Of a stretch of DNA of 64,000 nt, positions 1-8,531 are shown piece after piece. The stretch is taken from the NCBI RefSeq assembly GCF_030056815.1, contig NZ_JASHKR010000014.1:1-64000 (forward strand), read 5' to 3'. The notes below the pieces were generated by a model, which made no database searches, was not told where the DNA came from, and saw only the letters and a program-made list of their open reading frames with translations. The position numbers and the translations under genes were made by a program. The stretch is from Rhodococcus sp. IEGM 1379 (lineage in GTDB: Bacteria; Actinomycetota; Actinomycetes; Mycobacteriales; Mycobacteriaceae). The number at the start of each line of letters is the position of its first letter. Position 1 is the first letter of the stretch.

Positions 1-55
1 TTCCGTCCGCGGTCACGTTGGCGATACCTACTGCTGTTGCTCCCTGTGCGCTCAC
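1..55 (-). CDS. dapD: tetrahydrodipicolinate N-succinyltransferase, N-terminal fragment (cut by window edge)
   Basis: Only the first 18 codons are in the window, from a GTG at 55 running leftward. They read MSAQGATAVGIANVTADG, which resembles the start of actinobacterial DapD as I remember it (a GAAGIGLATLAADG-like stretch in M. tuberculosis). DapD succinylates tetrahydrodipicolinate on the way to lysine and meso-diaminopimelate. The gene is divergent from dapE, the desuccinylase of the same pathway, and this arrangement is usual in this group. The identification rests on a short match plus context. Confidence 0.7.
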   Translation of the reverse strand, partial: MSAQGATAVGIANVTADG

Positions 56-91
56 AGAACTAGAGATTACTGGGTGACGTGGCCAGCGGCC

Positions 92-97
92 TATTCT
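92..97 (+). promoter_or_regulatory. -10 element of a probable leaderless dapE promoter
   Basis: TATTCT fits the actinobacterial TANNNT -10 pattern and lies seven bases before the GTG at 105, so transcription should start at or within a base of the start codon. No Shine-Dalgarno sequence precedes the gene. Confidence 0.45.
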
Positions 98-104
98 GGT
101 GCGT

Positions 105-1175
105 GTGAGCATCCTCGATCTTGCCTCGGACCCCATCGACCTGACGGCTGCACTGGTCGACATTCCCAGCGTTTCCCACGACGAATCTGCCATTGCGCAG
201 GCTGTCGAGGATGCGTTGCGTGAGCAGACCACCGGCTTCGAGATCATTCGTAACGGCAATGCGGTGCTGGCTCGGACGTCCCTCGGATTGCCGAGTCGGG
301 TCATGTTGGCGGGGCACCTCGATACGGTTCCGATCGCCGACAACGTTCCTTCGCGTCGGGAGGGCGACATCCTGCACGGCTGCGGCACAGTGGACATGAA
401 GTCCGGCGACGCGGTGTTCCTACACCTAGCCGCCACCATCGAGAACCTGGCACACGACCTGACGTTGGTCTTCTACGACTGCGAAGAAATTGCCGCCACC
501 TTCAACGGACTGGGCCGGATCGAACGTGAGATTCCCGAGTGGCTTGCGGCGGACGTCGCGATCCTGGGCGAGCCGACGGCCGGGTTCATCGAAGCCGGGT
601 GCCAGGGAACCATGCGAGTGCGCTTGAGCGCATCCGGCACCCGGGCGCATTCGGCGAGGTCTTGGCTGGGGGACAACGCCATCCACAAGTTCGGTGCTGC
701 TCTCGAACGCTTGTCCGCGTACCAGCCGCGCTCGGTTGACATCGACGGTTGCGGCTACCGCGAAGGCTTGTCAGCTGTGCGGATCTCGGGGGGCGTCGCC
801 GGAAACGTGGTGCCTGACGAGGCCGAGATGGACGTCAATTTCCGTTTCGCTCCCGACCGTAGTCAGGAACAGGCGGAGGCCCACGTATGGGAAGTATTCG
901 ACGGATTGGGTCTCGGTTTCGAGGTCACGGACTCGTCTCCCGGCGCCCTGCCGGGGCTGGCGAACCCGTCGGCTGCTGCACTGATCGAAGCTGCCGGCGG
1001 CCAGTTCCGGGCCAAGTACGGCTGGACCGATGTCTCCAGATTCTCGGCACTCGGTATTCCGGCCGTCAACTACGGCCCCGGTGATCCCAACCTCGCGCAC
1101 AAGCGTGACGAGCACGTCCCGGTCCAGCAGATCACCGACGTCGCGGCCGTATTGAGGAAGTACTTGTCGGCCTAG
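105..1175 (+). CDS. dapE: succinyl-diaminopimelate desuccinylase
   Basis: M20-family metallopeptidase that hydrolyses N-succinyl-LL-diaminopimelate to LL-diaminopimelate and succinate in the cytoplasm. Metal-ligand and catalytic stretches are visible: GHLDTVP near residue 70, DMKSGD near 99, the YDCEE pair near 127 and ILGEPT near 153. The 356-residue length is normal for actinobacterial DapE, and similarity to M. tuberculosis DapE runs end to end. A GTG at 99 is in frame, but I prefer the GTG at 105: a TATTCT box at 92-97 lies seven bases before it, there is no ribosome-binding site, and family members begin close to this point. It is divergent from dapD. Confidence 0.95.
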   Translation: MSILDLASDPIDLTAALVDIPSVSHDESAIAQAVEDALREQTTGFEIIRNGNAVLARTSLGLPSRVMLAGHLDTVPIADNVPSRREGDILHGCGTVDMKSGDAVFLHLAATIENLAHDLTLVFYDCEEIAATFNGLGRIEREIPEWLAADVAILGEPTAGFIEAGCQGTMRVRLSASGTRAHSARSWLGDNAIHKFGAALERLSAYQPRSVDIDGCGYREGLSAVRISGGVAGNVVPDEAEMDVNFRFAPDRSQEQAEAHVWEVFDGLGLGFEVTDSSPGALPGLANPSAAALIEAAGGQFRAKYGWTDVSRFSALGIPAVNYGPGDPNLAHKRDEHVPVQQITDVAAVLRKYLSA

Positions 1176-1192
1176 CCGTTAGCCTTGCGTGC

Positions 1193-1996
1193 ATGGCACC
1201 TGAGAAGAGTTCAGCCTCCAAGAAGCAGACCTCGTCGATCAAGCATCGCGGACCGGTTCAGCTGCGTCGTAAACGCAAGGACGAGTCGACCACCACCGAC
1301 CAGCGGTTGCTGGACTCGCGGGGGCCGACGGACTGGGTGCATACCGATCCGTGGCGGGTTCTGCGCATCCAAAGTGAATTCGTCGAAGGATTCGGTGCGC
1401 TCGCCGAGGTGCCTCGTGCGGTGACCGTCTTCGGTTCGGCCCGCACTCCGGTCGACCATCCCGAGTACCTGGCTGGCCGTGAGCTCGGAACTGCCCTGGC
1501 AAAGGAGGGCTTTGCGGTTATCACCGGCGGTGGCCCCGGCGTCATGGAAGCTGCCAACCGTGGTTGCAGCGAAGCAGGCGGTTACTCGATCGGACTCGGC
1601 ATCGAGTTGCCGTTCGAGCAGGGGCTCAACGAGTGGGTCGATCTCGGTATCAACTTCCGGTACTTCTTTGCGCGCAAGACGATGTTCGTGAAGTACTCGC
1701 AGGCCTTCATCTGCCTACCGGGCGGGTTCGGAACGCTCGACGAGTTGTTCGAGGCGCTCACTCTGGTCCAGACGCACAAGGTCACGCGCTTTCCGATCAT
1801 TCTGTTCGGTACCGAGTACTGGTCCGGGCTGGTGGAGTGGATCCAGGGCACCCTCGAGCGTGAAGGAAAGATCTCGGCGGGCGATGCACACTTGCTGCAC
1901 GTCACCGACAGTGTCGAAGAAGCAGTCCGAATTGTTGTCGACGCGAACAAGGGCGTCGACGAGGCAGCAGATCTGGGGAAAGAAGAAGAATGGTGA
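1193..1996 (+). CDS. LOG-family protein (TIGR00730 Rossmann fold), longer paralogue
   Basis: Probable nucleotide 5'-monophosphate phosphoribohydrolase of the LOG (Lonely Guy / lysine decarboxylase-like) family. The signature pair is present: GGGPGVMEAANRG near residue 105 and PGGFGTLDE near 178. A basic, Lys/Arg-rich N-terminal extension of about 50 residues precedes the fold and makes this protein (267 residues) longer than its neighbour. The ATG at 1193 has no clear ribosome-binding site, but TAGCCT at 1180-1185 lies seven bases upstream, suggesting a leaderless transcript. Its TGA overlaps the ATG of the next LOG gene (ATGGTGA), so the two are probably translationally coupled. The true substrate is not known from sequence. 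Confidence 0.85.
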   Translation: MAPEKSSASKKQTSSIKHRGPVQLRRKRKDESTTTDQRLLDSRGPTDWVHTDPWRVLRIQSEFVEGFGALAEVPRAVTVFGSARTPVDHPEYLAGRELGTALAKEGFAVITGGGPGVMEAANRGCSEAGGYSIGLGIELPFEQGLNEWVDLGINFRYFFARKTMFVKYSQAFICLPGGFGTLDELFEALTLVQTHKVTRFPIILFGTEYWSGLVEWIQGTLEREGKISAGDAHLLHVTDSVEEAVRIVVDANKGVDEAADLGKEEEW

Positions 1997-2553
1997 CCGA
2001 TAGTCGCGAGGGCAAGAAATTTTCGGTGTGCGTCTACTGCGCGTCGGGTCCGGTGGACGAGTCGTTCCTGGCTCTGGCTACCGAGGTGGGCACCGCGATC
2101 GGTCGACGCGGGTGGCAGTTGGTCTCGGGCGGCGGAAACGTCTCGATGATGGGCGCTGTGGCCGAGTCGGCACGGGCGGCGGGGGCGTGGACCATCGGAG
2201 TTATTCCGAAGGCCTTGGTGCACAAGGAAGTTGCGGACGTCGATGCCGACGAGCTGATCGTCACCGACACGATGCGTCAACGCAAGCAGTTGATGGAAGA
2301 TAACGCGGACGCGTTCATCACGTTGCCCGGCGGTATCGGGACATTGGAAGAATTGTTCGAGACGTGGACCGCCGGCTACCTCGGAATGCACAGCAAGCCA
2401 GTGGTCCTTCTGGACCCGGTCGGGCATTACACGGGACTGCTCGAGTGGTTGAACAAGTTGGACGGCACGGGCTTTGTCGGCCGTAAGGCTCTGGACACAC
2501 TGCTGGTCAGGGTCGATGTGGAGGCTGCGCTGGATGCGTGCGTGAGCGCCTGA
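1990..2553 (+). CDS. LOG-family protein (Rv1205-like), short paralogue
   Basis: 187-residue Rossmann-fold protein of the LOG family, which cleaves cytokinin-type nucleoside monophosphates to free base and ribose 5-phosphate. It shows SGGGNVSMMGAVA near residue 47 and the catalytic PGGIGTLEE near 114. The ATG overlaps the stop of the preceding LOG gene. A strong hairpin (2566-2597) follows, closing a two-gene unit. By position before fadD6 and by size it corresponds to the mycobacterial Rv1205 protein. Confidence 0.88.
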   Translation: MVTDSREGKKFSVCVYCASGPVDESFLALATEVGTAIGRRGWQLVSGGGNVSMMGAVAESARAAGAWTIGVIPKALVHKEVADVDADELIVTDTMRQRKQLMEDNADAFITLPGGIGTLEELFETWTAGYLGMHSKPVVLLDPVGHYTGLLEWLNKLDGTGFVGRKALDTLLVRVDVEAALDACVSA

Positions 2554-2565
2554 ACAAGTGCGTGA

Positions 2566-2597
2566 CGGGCCACCTTACTGTGAAGTAAGGTGGCCCG
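2566..2597 (+). terminator. 14-bp stem, 4-base loop terminator without U-tract
   Basis: CGGGCCACCTTACT pairs perfectly with AGTAAGGTGGCCCG around a GTGA loop. No T-run follows, as is common for actinobacterial intrinsic terminators. It separates the LOG pair from fadD6, whose ATG begins 39 bases later. Confidence 0.7.
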
Positions 2598-2636
2598 AGG
2601 CGACGGCGCAGTTGCCGGATACGTGATTGGGGAAAC

Positions 2637-4409
2637 ATGAGTTCGGAAGCCCGCACGACTATCGGTTTACTGGATCTCGCGGCAAAACTGCCGGCGATGA
2701 TCACCGAAGTGCCCATCCTTTTGCAGGGCGCGGCGGGCCTGACCCGCAAGCCCTCCGCCGCAGAATCCATCGGACTGATCTTTCAGAAGAATGCTCAGGC
2801 TCATCCGTCGCGGCCATTCATCCGGTTCGAAGGCCGCGCAACCAGTTACGCCGACGCCAACGCAAAGGTCAATCGCTACGCCGACGTCCTGCGCGGCCGG
2901 GGAGTCCAGCGCGGTGACGTTGTTGCCATCCTGGGAAAGAACACGCCCGACTCGCTGTTGATCGCTTTGGCTGCAGTCAAACTCGGTGCGGCCGCGGGCA
3001 TGCTGAATTACAACCAGCGCGATGATGTTCTCGCGCACAGTCTTACGCTGATCGACGCCCGCGTGCTGGTAGTGGCCGACGAGTGTGAAGAGTCGCTCGA
3101 AACCCTGCCTGACGGTTATGTCGCGCCGCAGCAACTTCTCTACAGCGAACTCGAAGAACTTGCGAAGACGGCTGATGCGAAAAACCCGGCGGTGACGGCC
3201 GAAATCCTCGCGAAGGAAAAGGCGTTCTACATCTTTACCTCCGGCACTACCGGAATGCCCAAGGCCAGCTTGATGACTCACTTCCGCTGGCTCAAGTCGA
3301 TGTCCGGTCTCGGACTCATGGGCGTTCGTTTGCGCAGTTCGGACACCCTGTACTGCTGCCTGCCGCTCTATCACAACAATGCCTTGACGGTGTCGCTGTC
3401 GTCGGTGCTGGCGTCAGGGGCAACGCTCGCCATCGGACGGCAGTTTTCGGCGTCGCGATTCTGGGACGACATCTCCCTGAACAAGGCAACAGCTTTCGCC
3501 TACATCGGCGAACTGTGTCGCTACCTGCTCAATCAGCCCGAGAAGCCCACGGACCGCGACAACGCCGTCCGTCTCATGGTCGGAAACGGGTTGCGACCCG
3601 AAATCTGGGCAGAATTCACCGAACGCTTCGGCATCAAGCGAGTAGCCGAGTTCTACGGCGCCAGTGAATGCAACATCGCGTTTGTCAACGCACTCAACGT
3701 CGACAAGACCGCCGGAATCTGCCCGCTGCCACACGCCGTCGTCGAATTCGACGAAGAAACCGGGAAGGCTCTGCGCGGTCCGGGCGGGCGGTTGCGCAAG
3801 GTGCCGACGGGATCCGTCGGCCTGCTGCTCTCCAAGATCACCGATCGTGCGCCTTTCGACGGATACACCGACGAGGCCGCGAGCAACAGCAAGTTGGTCC
3901 GGGACGGTTTCACGGACGGCGACACCTGGTTCGACACCGGTGACCTCGTGCGAAAGCAGGGTTGGGGGCACGTGGCCTTCGTCGACCGACTCGGCGACAC
4001 CTTCCGGTGGAAGGGTGAGAACGTCGCGACCACCGAGGTCGAGGGCGCACTCAGTTCACATCCCGCGATCGAGGAAGCCGTTGTCTACGGCGTCGAAATC
4101 CCGGGGACCGACGGCCGCGCCGGTATGGCAGCAGTGAAGTTGCGTGACGGTCACGCCGTCGACGGCAGCAACATCGCGGCTCACCTGTACGGAAAGCTCC
4201 CCGGCTACGCCGTTCCGTTGTTCATTCGCATCGTCGACTCTCTCGAACACACCAGCACGTTCAAGTCGCGCAAGGTGGAACTACGCAACGACGGATACGA
4301 CGTCGGCGTGGACAGCCTGTACGTTCTCACAGGCCGTGCGAATGGCTACGGGGGTTCGTACGACGGTTACGTCGGCGAGGTCGCAGCCGGTGCGATCCCC
4401 AAGGGCTAG
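2637..4409 (+). CDS. fadD6: very-long/long-chain acyl-CoA synthetase FadD6
   Basis: Class I adenylate-forming enzyme activating a fatty acid to its CoA thioester with ATP. The P-loop YIFTSGTTGMPKA is at residues 198-210, EFYGASE-type A5 motif near 339, and the TGD and DRLGDTFRWKGENV motifs lie in the last third. The 590-residue length and gene order (before folP2 and gpgS) match M. tuberculosis FadD6 (Rv1206). GGGGAA lies just upstream of the ATG at 2637. It belongs to the SLC27/FATP-like branch, recognisable by the RWKGENVATTEVE stretch. It probably feeds lipid synthesis or uptake of exogenous fatty acids. Confidence 0.93.
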   Translation: MSSEARTTIGLLDLAAKLPAMITEVPILLQGAAGLTRKPSAAESIGLIFQKNAQAHPSRPFIRFEGRATSYADANAKVNRYADVLRGRGVQRGDVVAILGKNTPDSLLIALAAVKLGAAAGMLNYNQRDDVLAHSLTLIDARVLVVADECEESLETLPDGYVAPQQLLYSELEELAKTADAKNPAVTAEILAKEKAFYIFTSGTTGMPKASLMTHFRWLKSMSGLGLMGVRLRSSDTLYCCLPLYHNNALTVSLSSVLASGATLAIGRQFSASRFWDDISLNKATAFAYIGELCRYLLNQPEKPTDRDNAVRLMVGNGLRPEIWAEFTERFGIKRVAEFYGASECNIAFVNALNVDKTAGICPLPHAVVEFDEETGKALRGPGGRLRKVPTGSVGLLLSKITDRAPFDGYTDEAASNSKLVRDGFTDGDTWFDTGDLVRKQGWGHVAFVDRLGDTFRWKGENVATTEVEGALSSHPAIEEAVVYGVEIPGTDGRAGMAAVKLRDGHAVDGSNIAAHLYGKLPGYAVPLFIRIVDSLEHTSTFKSRKVELRNDGYDVGVDSLYVLTGRANGYGGSYDGYVGEVAAGAIPKG

Positions 4410-4430
4410 ACGCCTATCTGTCATGCCAGT

Positions 4431-5339
4431 ATGAACGGCATGTCTTCATTCGCCGGTTCACCCGCGCAGCCAGAGCCGGCGCCCACATTGTGTGGGCGCC
4501 TCGTCGCGGTCGATCGTGCGTTGGTCATGGCGATCGTCAACCGAACACCCGACTCGTTCTACGACCAGGGCGCAACGTTCTCGGATTCCGCCGCGATGGC
4601 GGCGGTGGACCGCGCTGTGGACGAGGGCGCCGACCTGGTGGACATCGGCGGCGTGAAAGCCGGACCGGGTGATCTGGTGGATACGGACGAGGAAATCCGT
4701 CGAGTGGTGCCCTTCGTGGCCGCGATCCGCGCCAAGTACCCGGACATGCTGATCAGCATCGACACCTGGCGAAGTGACGTCGCGCTTCTTGCTCGCCAGG
4801 AAGGTGCTGATCTGATCAACGACACCTGGGCCGGCGCCGATCCCGAGTTGGTGATGGTCGCCGCCGAAACCGGGGCGGGAATTGTCTGCTCGCATACCGG
4901 GGGAGCCGTTCCGCGCACACGTCCGCACCGCGTCCGTTACGCCGATGTTGTCGCCGATGTCGTGAACGAAGTTGTCTCGGCTGCGCAGCGAGCCGTCGCC
5001 CTGGGCGTTCCGCGCGACGCAATTCTGATCGATCCCACCCATGATTTCGGCAAGAACACCTTCCACGGGCTCGAGTTGTTGCGAAAAGTGGACGTTCTTG
5101 TAAACACCGGGTGGCCAGTGCTGATGGCACTGAGCAATAAGGACTTCATCGGGGAGACTCTTGGTGTGGAGCTTTCCGAGAGGTTGGAGGGAACATTGGC
5201 AGCGACAGCAATGGCCGCGGCGGGCGGCGCCCGAGTGTTCCGGGTCCATGAGGTGGCATCTACTCGCCGGGTGGTCGACATGGTGGCGGCGATTCAGGGT
5301 CGACGTGCTCCGGTTCGGACTGTTCGGGGGCTGGCATGA
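4431..5339 (+). CDS. folP2: dihydropteroate-synthase-like protein FolP2
   Basis: TIM-barrel protein of the pterin-binding family. Conserved stretches include MAIVNRTPDSFYDQG near residue 31, DIGGVKAGPG near 68, DTWR near 107, LINDTWAG near 122 and DPTHDFGKN near 205. It is the second, FolP2-type paralogue next to gpgS, not the folate-operon copy. From established knowledge, mycobacterial FolP2 lacks dihydropteroate synthase activity, so a folate role should not be assumed. Its stop overlaps the ATG of gpgS (ATGA at 5336-5339), which ties it to glucosylglycerate/methylglucose lipopolysaccharide synthesis. Confidence 0.92.
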   Translation: MNGMSSFAGSPAQPEPAPTLCGRLVAVDRALVMAIVNRTPDSFYDQGATFSDSAAMAAVDRAVDEGADLVDIGGVKAGPGDLVDTDEEIRRVVPFVAAIRAKYPDMLISIDTWRSDVALLARQEGADLINDTWAGADPELVMVAAETGAGIVCSHTGGAVPRTRPHRVRYADVVADVVNEVVSAAQRAVALGVPRDAILIDPTHDFGKNTFHGLELLRKVDVLVNTGWPVLMALSNKDFIGETLGVELSERLEGTLAATAMAAAGGARVFRVHEVASTRRVVDMVAAIQGRRAPVRTVRGLA

Positions 5340-6289
5340 GTATCGTCGGCGCTCGCCCCGCAACCGATCCCACTCGCATCTGGTCCGAAGCCAACAGTTG
5401 GGATCACCCGACGTGGACGGTCGAGGAACTCGAACAAGCGAAAGCCGGCCGCACCATTTCGGTGGTGCTGCCCGCACTCAACGAAGAGAAGACCGTCGCA
5501 TCGGTGGTCGACACTATTCATCCGTTGCTCGGCGGTTTGGTGGATGAACTGATCGTGCTCGATTCCGGATCCACCGATCGCACCGCGAAGCGGGCACGCG
5601 CTGCCGGCGCGCGCGTGATCAGTCGCGAGAGCGCTGTCCCGTCGCTCCCACCGGCAGCCGGTAAAGGTGAGGTTCTGTGGAGGTCGATCGCGGCGACGAC
5701 GGGTGATCTGATCGCCTTCGTGGACTCCGATCTGATCAACCCGGATCCGGCGTTTGTTCCGAAGTTGTTGGGTCCCTTGCTGACCGTGGACGGCATTCAC
5801 CTCGTGAAGGGGTATTACCGCCGCCCGTTGCGTGTCAGTGGGACCGAGGATGCCAATGGCGGTGGACGGGTTACCGAGTTGGTGGCGCGGCCGATGTTGG
5901 CGGCACTGCGACCCGAGCTCACGGCAGTACTGCAGCCGCTGGGCGGTGAGTATGCCGGAACCCGGGAACTGTTGTCCGCCGTGCCCTTCGCGGCCGGATA
6001 CGGCGTCGAGATCGGCCTGCTCCTCGACACCTACGATTCGTTGGGGCTCGGCGCGATCGGTCAGGTCAATCTCGGGGTGCGTAAGCATCGCAACCGGCCG
6101 CTCGGCGAGTTGGGCGTGATGAGCCGTCAGATCATCGGGACGATGCTGCGCAGATGTGGCATCGACGATTCCGGTGCCGGGCTGACGCAGTTTCTTGTCG
6201 ACGGTGATTCGTTCGTGTCGGAGACCACCGAGGTGTCGCTGCTCGATCGGCCGCCGATGAATTCGATTATTCGCAGCGCGGGGGTCTGA
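5336..6289 (+). CDS. gpgS: glucosyl-3-phosphoglycerate synthase
   Basis: GT81 retaining glycosyltransferase that moves glucose from UDP-glucose to 3-phosphoglycerate, the first step to glucosylglycerate and methylglucose lipopolysaccharides. The nucleotide-binding strand VVLPALNEE is near residue 43, the metal-binding DSD at 130-132, and the acceptor loop GKGEVLWRS near 109. The length of 317 residues is normal. It overlaps folP2 by four bases, implying coupled translation. The neighbours match the mycobacterial order folP2-gpgS-DivIVA-domain protein-tag. Confidence 0.95.
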   Translation: MSIVGARPATDPTRIWSEANSWDHPTWTVEELEQAKAGRTISVVLPALNEEKTVASVVDTIHPLLGGLVDELIVLDSGSTDRTAKRARAAGARVISRESAVPSLPPAAGKGEVLWRSIAATTGDLIAFVDSDLINPDPAFVPKLLGPLLTVDGIHLVKGYYRRPLRVSGTEDANGGGRVTELVARPMLAALRPELTAVLQPLGGEYAGTRELLSAVPFAAGYGVEIGLLLDTYDSLGLGAIGQVNLGVRKHRNRPLGELGVMSRQIIGTMLRRCGIDDSGAGLTQFLVDGDSFVSETTEVSLLDRPPMNSIIRSAGV

Positions 6290-6321
6290 CCGGTCGGGCA
6301 TCGGTATGGGAGTATCGGGGC

Positions 6322-6690
6322 ATGCTGACGATCCTCCTGTACCTGATTGTCATGGCGCTTGTCGGTGGGGCGATCTTCCTCGCTGCGAGTGCTGTTTTCG
6401 GGCGCTCGGAAGAACTGCCGCCGCTTCCCTCGGGGACCACCGCGACCGTTCTGCCTGCCGAAGGTGTGACGGGTGCAGACGTCGACGCGCTGCGATTCCA
6501 GCAGGTTCTGCGTGGCTACAAGGCCAGTGAAGTTGACTGGGCTCTGCATCGACTCGGAATGGAAATCGATTATCTCCGTGCGCAATTGGAGCAGCGGGAT
6601 TCAGGGCCGGGCGAAGAGGCCCTGACCGAACCCGAGATGCTTGCCGAATCGGAACCGGCCCCGGTGAGTGAGCGTCCAGCAGGTGACTGA
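6322..6690 (+). CDS. DivIVA-domain membrane-anchored protein (Rv1209-like)
   Basis: 122-residue protein with one N-terminal transmembrane segment (about residues 2-24) followed by a short DivIVA-type motif: LRFQQVLRGYKASEVDWAL near residues 56-74, then a predicted coiled coil. The C-terminal 35 residues are acidic and Glu/Pro-rich. DivIVA/Wag31-like motifs often mark proteins that act at poles or septa, but no function can be assigned from this sequence. It starts 32 bases after gpgS and overlaps tag by a few bases. Confidence 0.8.
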   Translation: MLTILLYLIVMALVGGAIFLAASAVFGRSEELPPLPSGTTATVLPAEGVTGADVDALRFQQVLRGYKASEVDWALHRLGMEIDYLRAQLEQRDSGPGEEALTEPEMLAESEPAPVSERPAGD

Positions 6691-7258
6691 CGGACTGATT
6701 CGATGCGGCTGGGTGACGTCGAGCGCCGACGACACCCTCTATCGGGACTACCACGACCACGAATGGGGACAGCCCCTTCACGGACGTGACGCACTGTTCG
6801 AGCGGCTGGCACTCGAAGCTTTCCAATCCGGGCTCTCGTGGATCACGATTTTGCGTAAACGTGAGGCTTTCCGAGCTGCATTCGACGGTTTCGATCCGGA
6901 GAAAATTGCAGAGTACGGCGCTGCCGACGTGGATCGGTTACTCGGGGACGCGTCGATCGTCCGCAACAGGTCAAAAATCGAAGCGACGATTTCCAATGCT
7001 CGACTACTCGTGAATTCTCCGGAATTGGACCTCGATTCGTCGCTCTGGTCGTTTGCACCGCCGCGACGCACCGCGCGGCTTACATCAATTGCCGACGTCC
7101 CGGCAGTAACCCCGGAATCGACTGCGATGGCCAAGGAACTCAAACGTCTCGGGTTCAAGTTTATCGGTCCTACCACGGCTTATGCGCTCATGCAGGCCAC
7201 CGGCATGGTGGACGATCATGTTGCCGATTGTTGGGTTCCGATACTGCCCGGAAGGTAG
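6683..7258 (+). CDS. tag: DNA-3-methyladenine glycosylase I
   Basis: Base-excision-repair enzyme that removes 3-methyladenine. The zinc site of the Tag family is complete: Cys in RCGW near residue 8, His in YHDHEWG near 27, and the C-terminal DDHVADCW pair. The catalytic GLSW region (FQSGLSWITILRKR) is present. I chose the GTG at 6683 because family members begin a few residues before the first zinc Cys; an in-frame GTG at 6668 would add five residues. Either start overlaps the previous gene, so co-transcription with gpgS is likely. Confidence 0.92.
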   Translation: MTDGLIRCGWVTSSADDTLYRDYHDHEWGQPLHGRDALFERLALEAFQSGLSWITILRKREAFRAAFDGFDPEKIAEYGAADVDRLLGDASIVRNRSKIEATISNARLLVNSPELDLDSSLWSFAPPRRTARLTSIADVPAVTPESTAMAKELKRLGFKFIGPTTAYALMQATGMVDDHVADCWVPILPGR

Positions 7259-7291
7259 CCGGAACACCCGTAAATGCGACTCAAATTCCCG

Positions 7292-7312
7292 GTTCCCGAG
7301 CCGATAGGGAAC
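7292..7312 (+). terminator. weak hairpin between tag and the DUF3117 gene
   Basis: GTTCCC pairs with GGGAAC around a nine-base loop in the 145-base gap. There is no T-tract, so a terminator role is only possible. Confidence 0.3.
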
Positions 7313-7403
7313 AATGGAGGCTACGAGCCTCGCTGATCGTTGGCGGGGCACACCGTTTGTCGACGCGCAGTGCAGTGCAGCGCAGATCTGGAGGGAGCAG
7401 AGG

Positions 7404-7571
7404 ATGGCGGCCATGAAGCCCCGGACCGGGGACGGTCCCCTCGAAGCAACCAAAGAGGGACGAGGAATCGTCATGCGGGTCCCACTCGAGGGTGGCGGAC
7501 GCCTTGTCGTCGAGCTGACCCCGGATGAAGCTGCTGCGCTCGGTGTGGAACTCACGAACGTCACCAGCTAG
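7404..7571 (+). CDS. small conserved actinobacterial protein (DUF3117, Rv1211-like)
   Basis: 55-residue protein beginning MAAMKPRTGDGPLEATKEG and containing RGIVMRVPLEGGGRLVVEL and TPDEAAALG. This sequence is nearly invariant across Actinobacteria and its function is unknown. The ATG at 7404 has GGAGG at 7390-7394, and homologues start here. An upstream ATG at 7314 gives a longer frame whose extra residues look unlike the family. The gene always sits between tag and glgM/glgC in this neighbourhood. Confidence 0.88.
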   Translation: MAAMKPRTGDGPLEATKEGRGIVMRVPLEGGGRLVVELTPDEAAALGVELTNVTS

Positions 7572-7679
7572 TCGGGTCCAGGTAGAAGAGTGCACCCAGG
7601 CTCCGTAACCGATCTTCGGTGCGGGGCCTGAAGTGTGTGTGCCTGCGGTGTGTGTAACGGATATGTGGGACGAGGACCA

Positions 7680-8531
7680 ATGCTTGCCGAAGTGATCGAT
7701 CTACTGGCGTGTCCGCAATGCCGCTCCGAACTGGATCTGGTTGACGGCGCTGCGGAATGCGCGCGGGGACACCGATTCGATGTCGCCCGACAGGGCTACG
7801 TCTCGCTGATCAGTGGTGGGTCCACCAAATTTACCGGCGACAGCGCGGAGATGATTGCCGCGCGGTCCAGACTGCTCGGTAGCGGGCACTTCAAGCCGCT
7901 GATGGACGGCGTAGCGTCAGCGTGCGCCGGTGTAGCCGGCAGTGGTCCTGCTCGAATCGTCGAAATTGGTTCCGGTACAGGACAATATCTCGAACACGTG
8001 ATCAGGGGACTCCCCGAGTCGCGGGGAATCGCCCTCGACGTATCGAAATTCGCGGCACGTCGAGCTGCCAAAGTTCATGATCGCATCGGTTCGATCGTCG
8101 CAGATGTGTGGCAGCCGTTGCCGATACGCGACGGGTCGCTCTCTCACGTGCTCTGCGTGTTCGCTCCACGCAACGGCGGTGAATCCCATCGCATCTTGGC
8201 TGATGACGGTTCCCTGGTGGTTCTCACGCCCACGGATCGGCATCTGCGCGAGCTGGTGGAGTTGCTCGGCATGGTTCGGGTCGACGACAAGAAGGTAGAA
8301 CGGCTCGGGTCCTCGATGGCCGGACTGTTCGAGCGTGAACATTCCGAGGACGTCGAGTACGCGTTGAACCTCACCCATTCCGAGGTTCTCGATCTGGTGG
8401 GGATGGGTCCGTCGGCGAGACACCTGTCGACAAGTCAGCTTGCGGCCGCGGTGGAACAACTACCCGAGCGCACCCCGATCACCGCGTCGGCAACAATCTC
8501 CACGTACCGAAAGATCAACAGCGGCGCTTGA
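7680..8531 (+). CDS. 23S rRNA (guanine-N1)-methyltransferase, RlmA family
   Basis: S-adenosylmethionine-dependent methyltransferase. An N-terminal zinc finger of RlmA type (CPQC near residue 10, then ECARGHRFD near 26) precedes the Rossmann fold with motif I VEIGSGTGQYL near residue 97. RlmA enzymes methylate a guanine in helix 35 of 23S rRNA; the RlmA(II)/TlrB branch is linked to tylosin-type macrolide resistance. The ATG at 7680 follows GGACGAGG; an in-frame upstream start at 7635 would add unconserved residues. The 3' end overlaps the convergent glgM end by 17 bases. Confidence 0.85.
   Translation: MLAEVIDLLACPQCRSELDLVDGAAECARGHRFDVARQGYVSLISGGSTKFTGDSAEMIAARSRLLGSGHFKPLMDGVASACAGVAGSGPARIVEIGSGTGQYLEHVIRGLPESRGIALDVSKFAARRAAKVHDRIGSIVADVWQPLPIRDGSLSHVLCVFAPRNGGESHRILADDGSLVVLTPTDRHLRELVELLGMVRVDDKKVERLGSSMAGLFEREHSEDVEYALNLTHSEVLDLVGMGPSARHLSTSQLAAAVEQLPERTPITASATISTYRKINSGA

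Noticed and set aside
7314-7403. Longer start for the DUF3117 gene
   Set aside because: A good ribosome-binding site and family similarity begin at 7404; the upstream residues look random.
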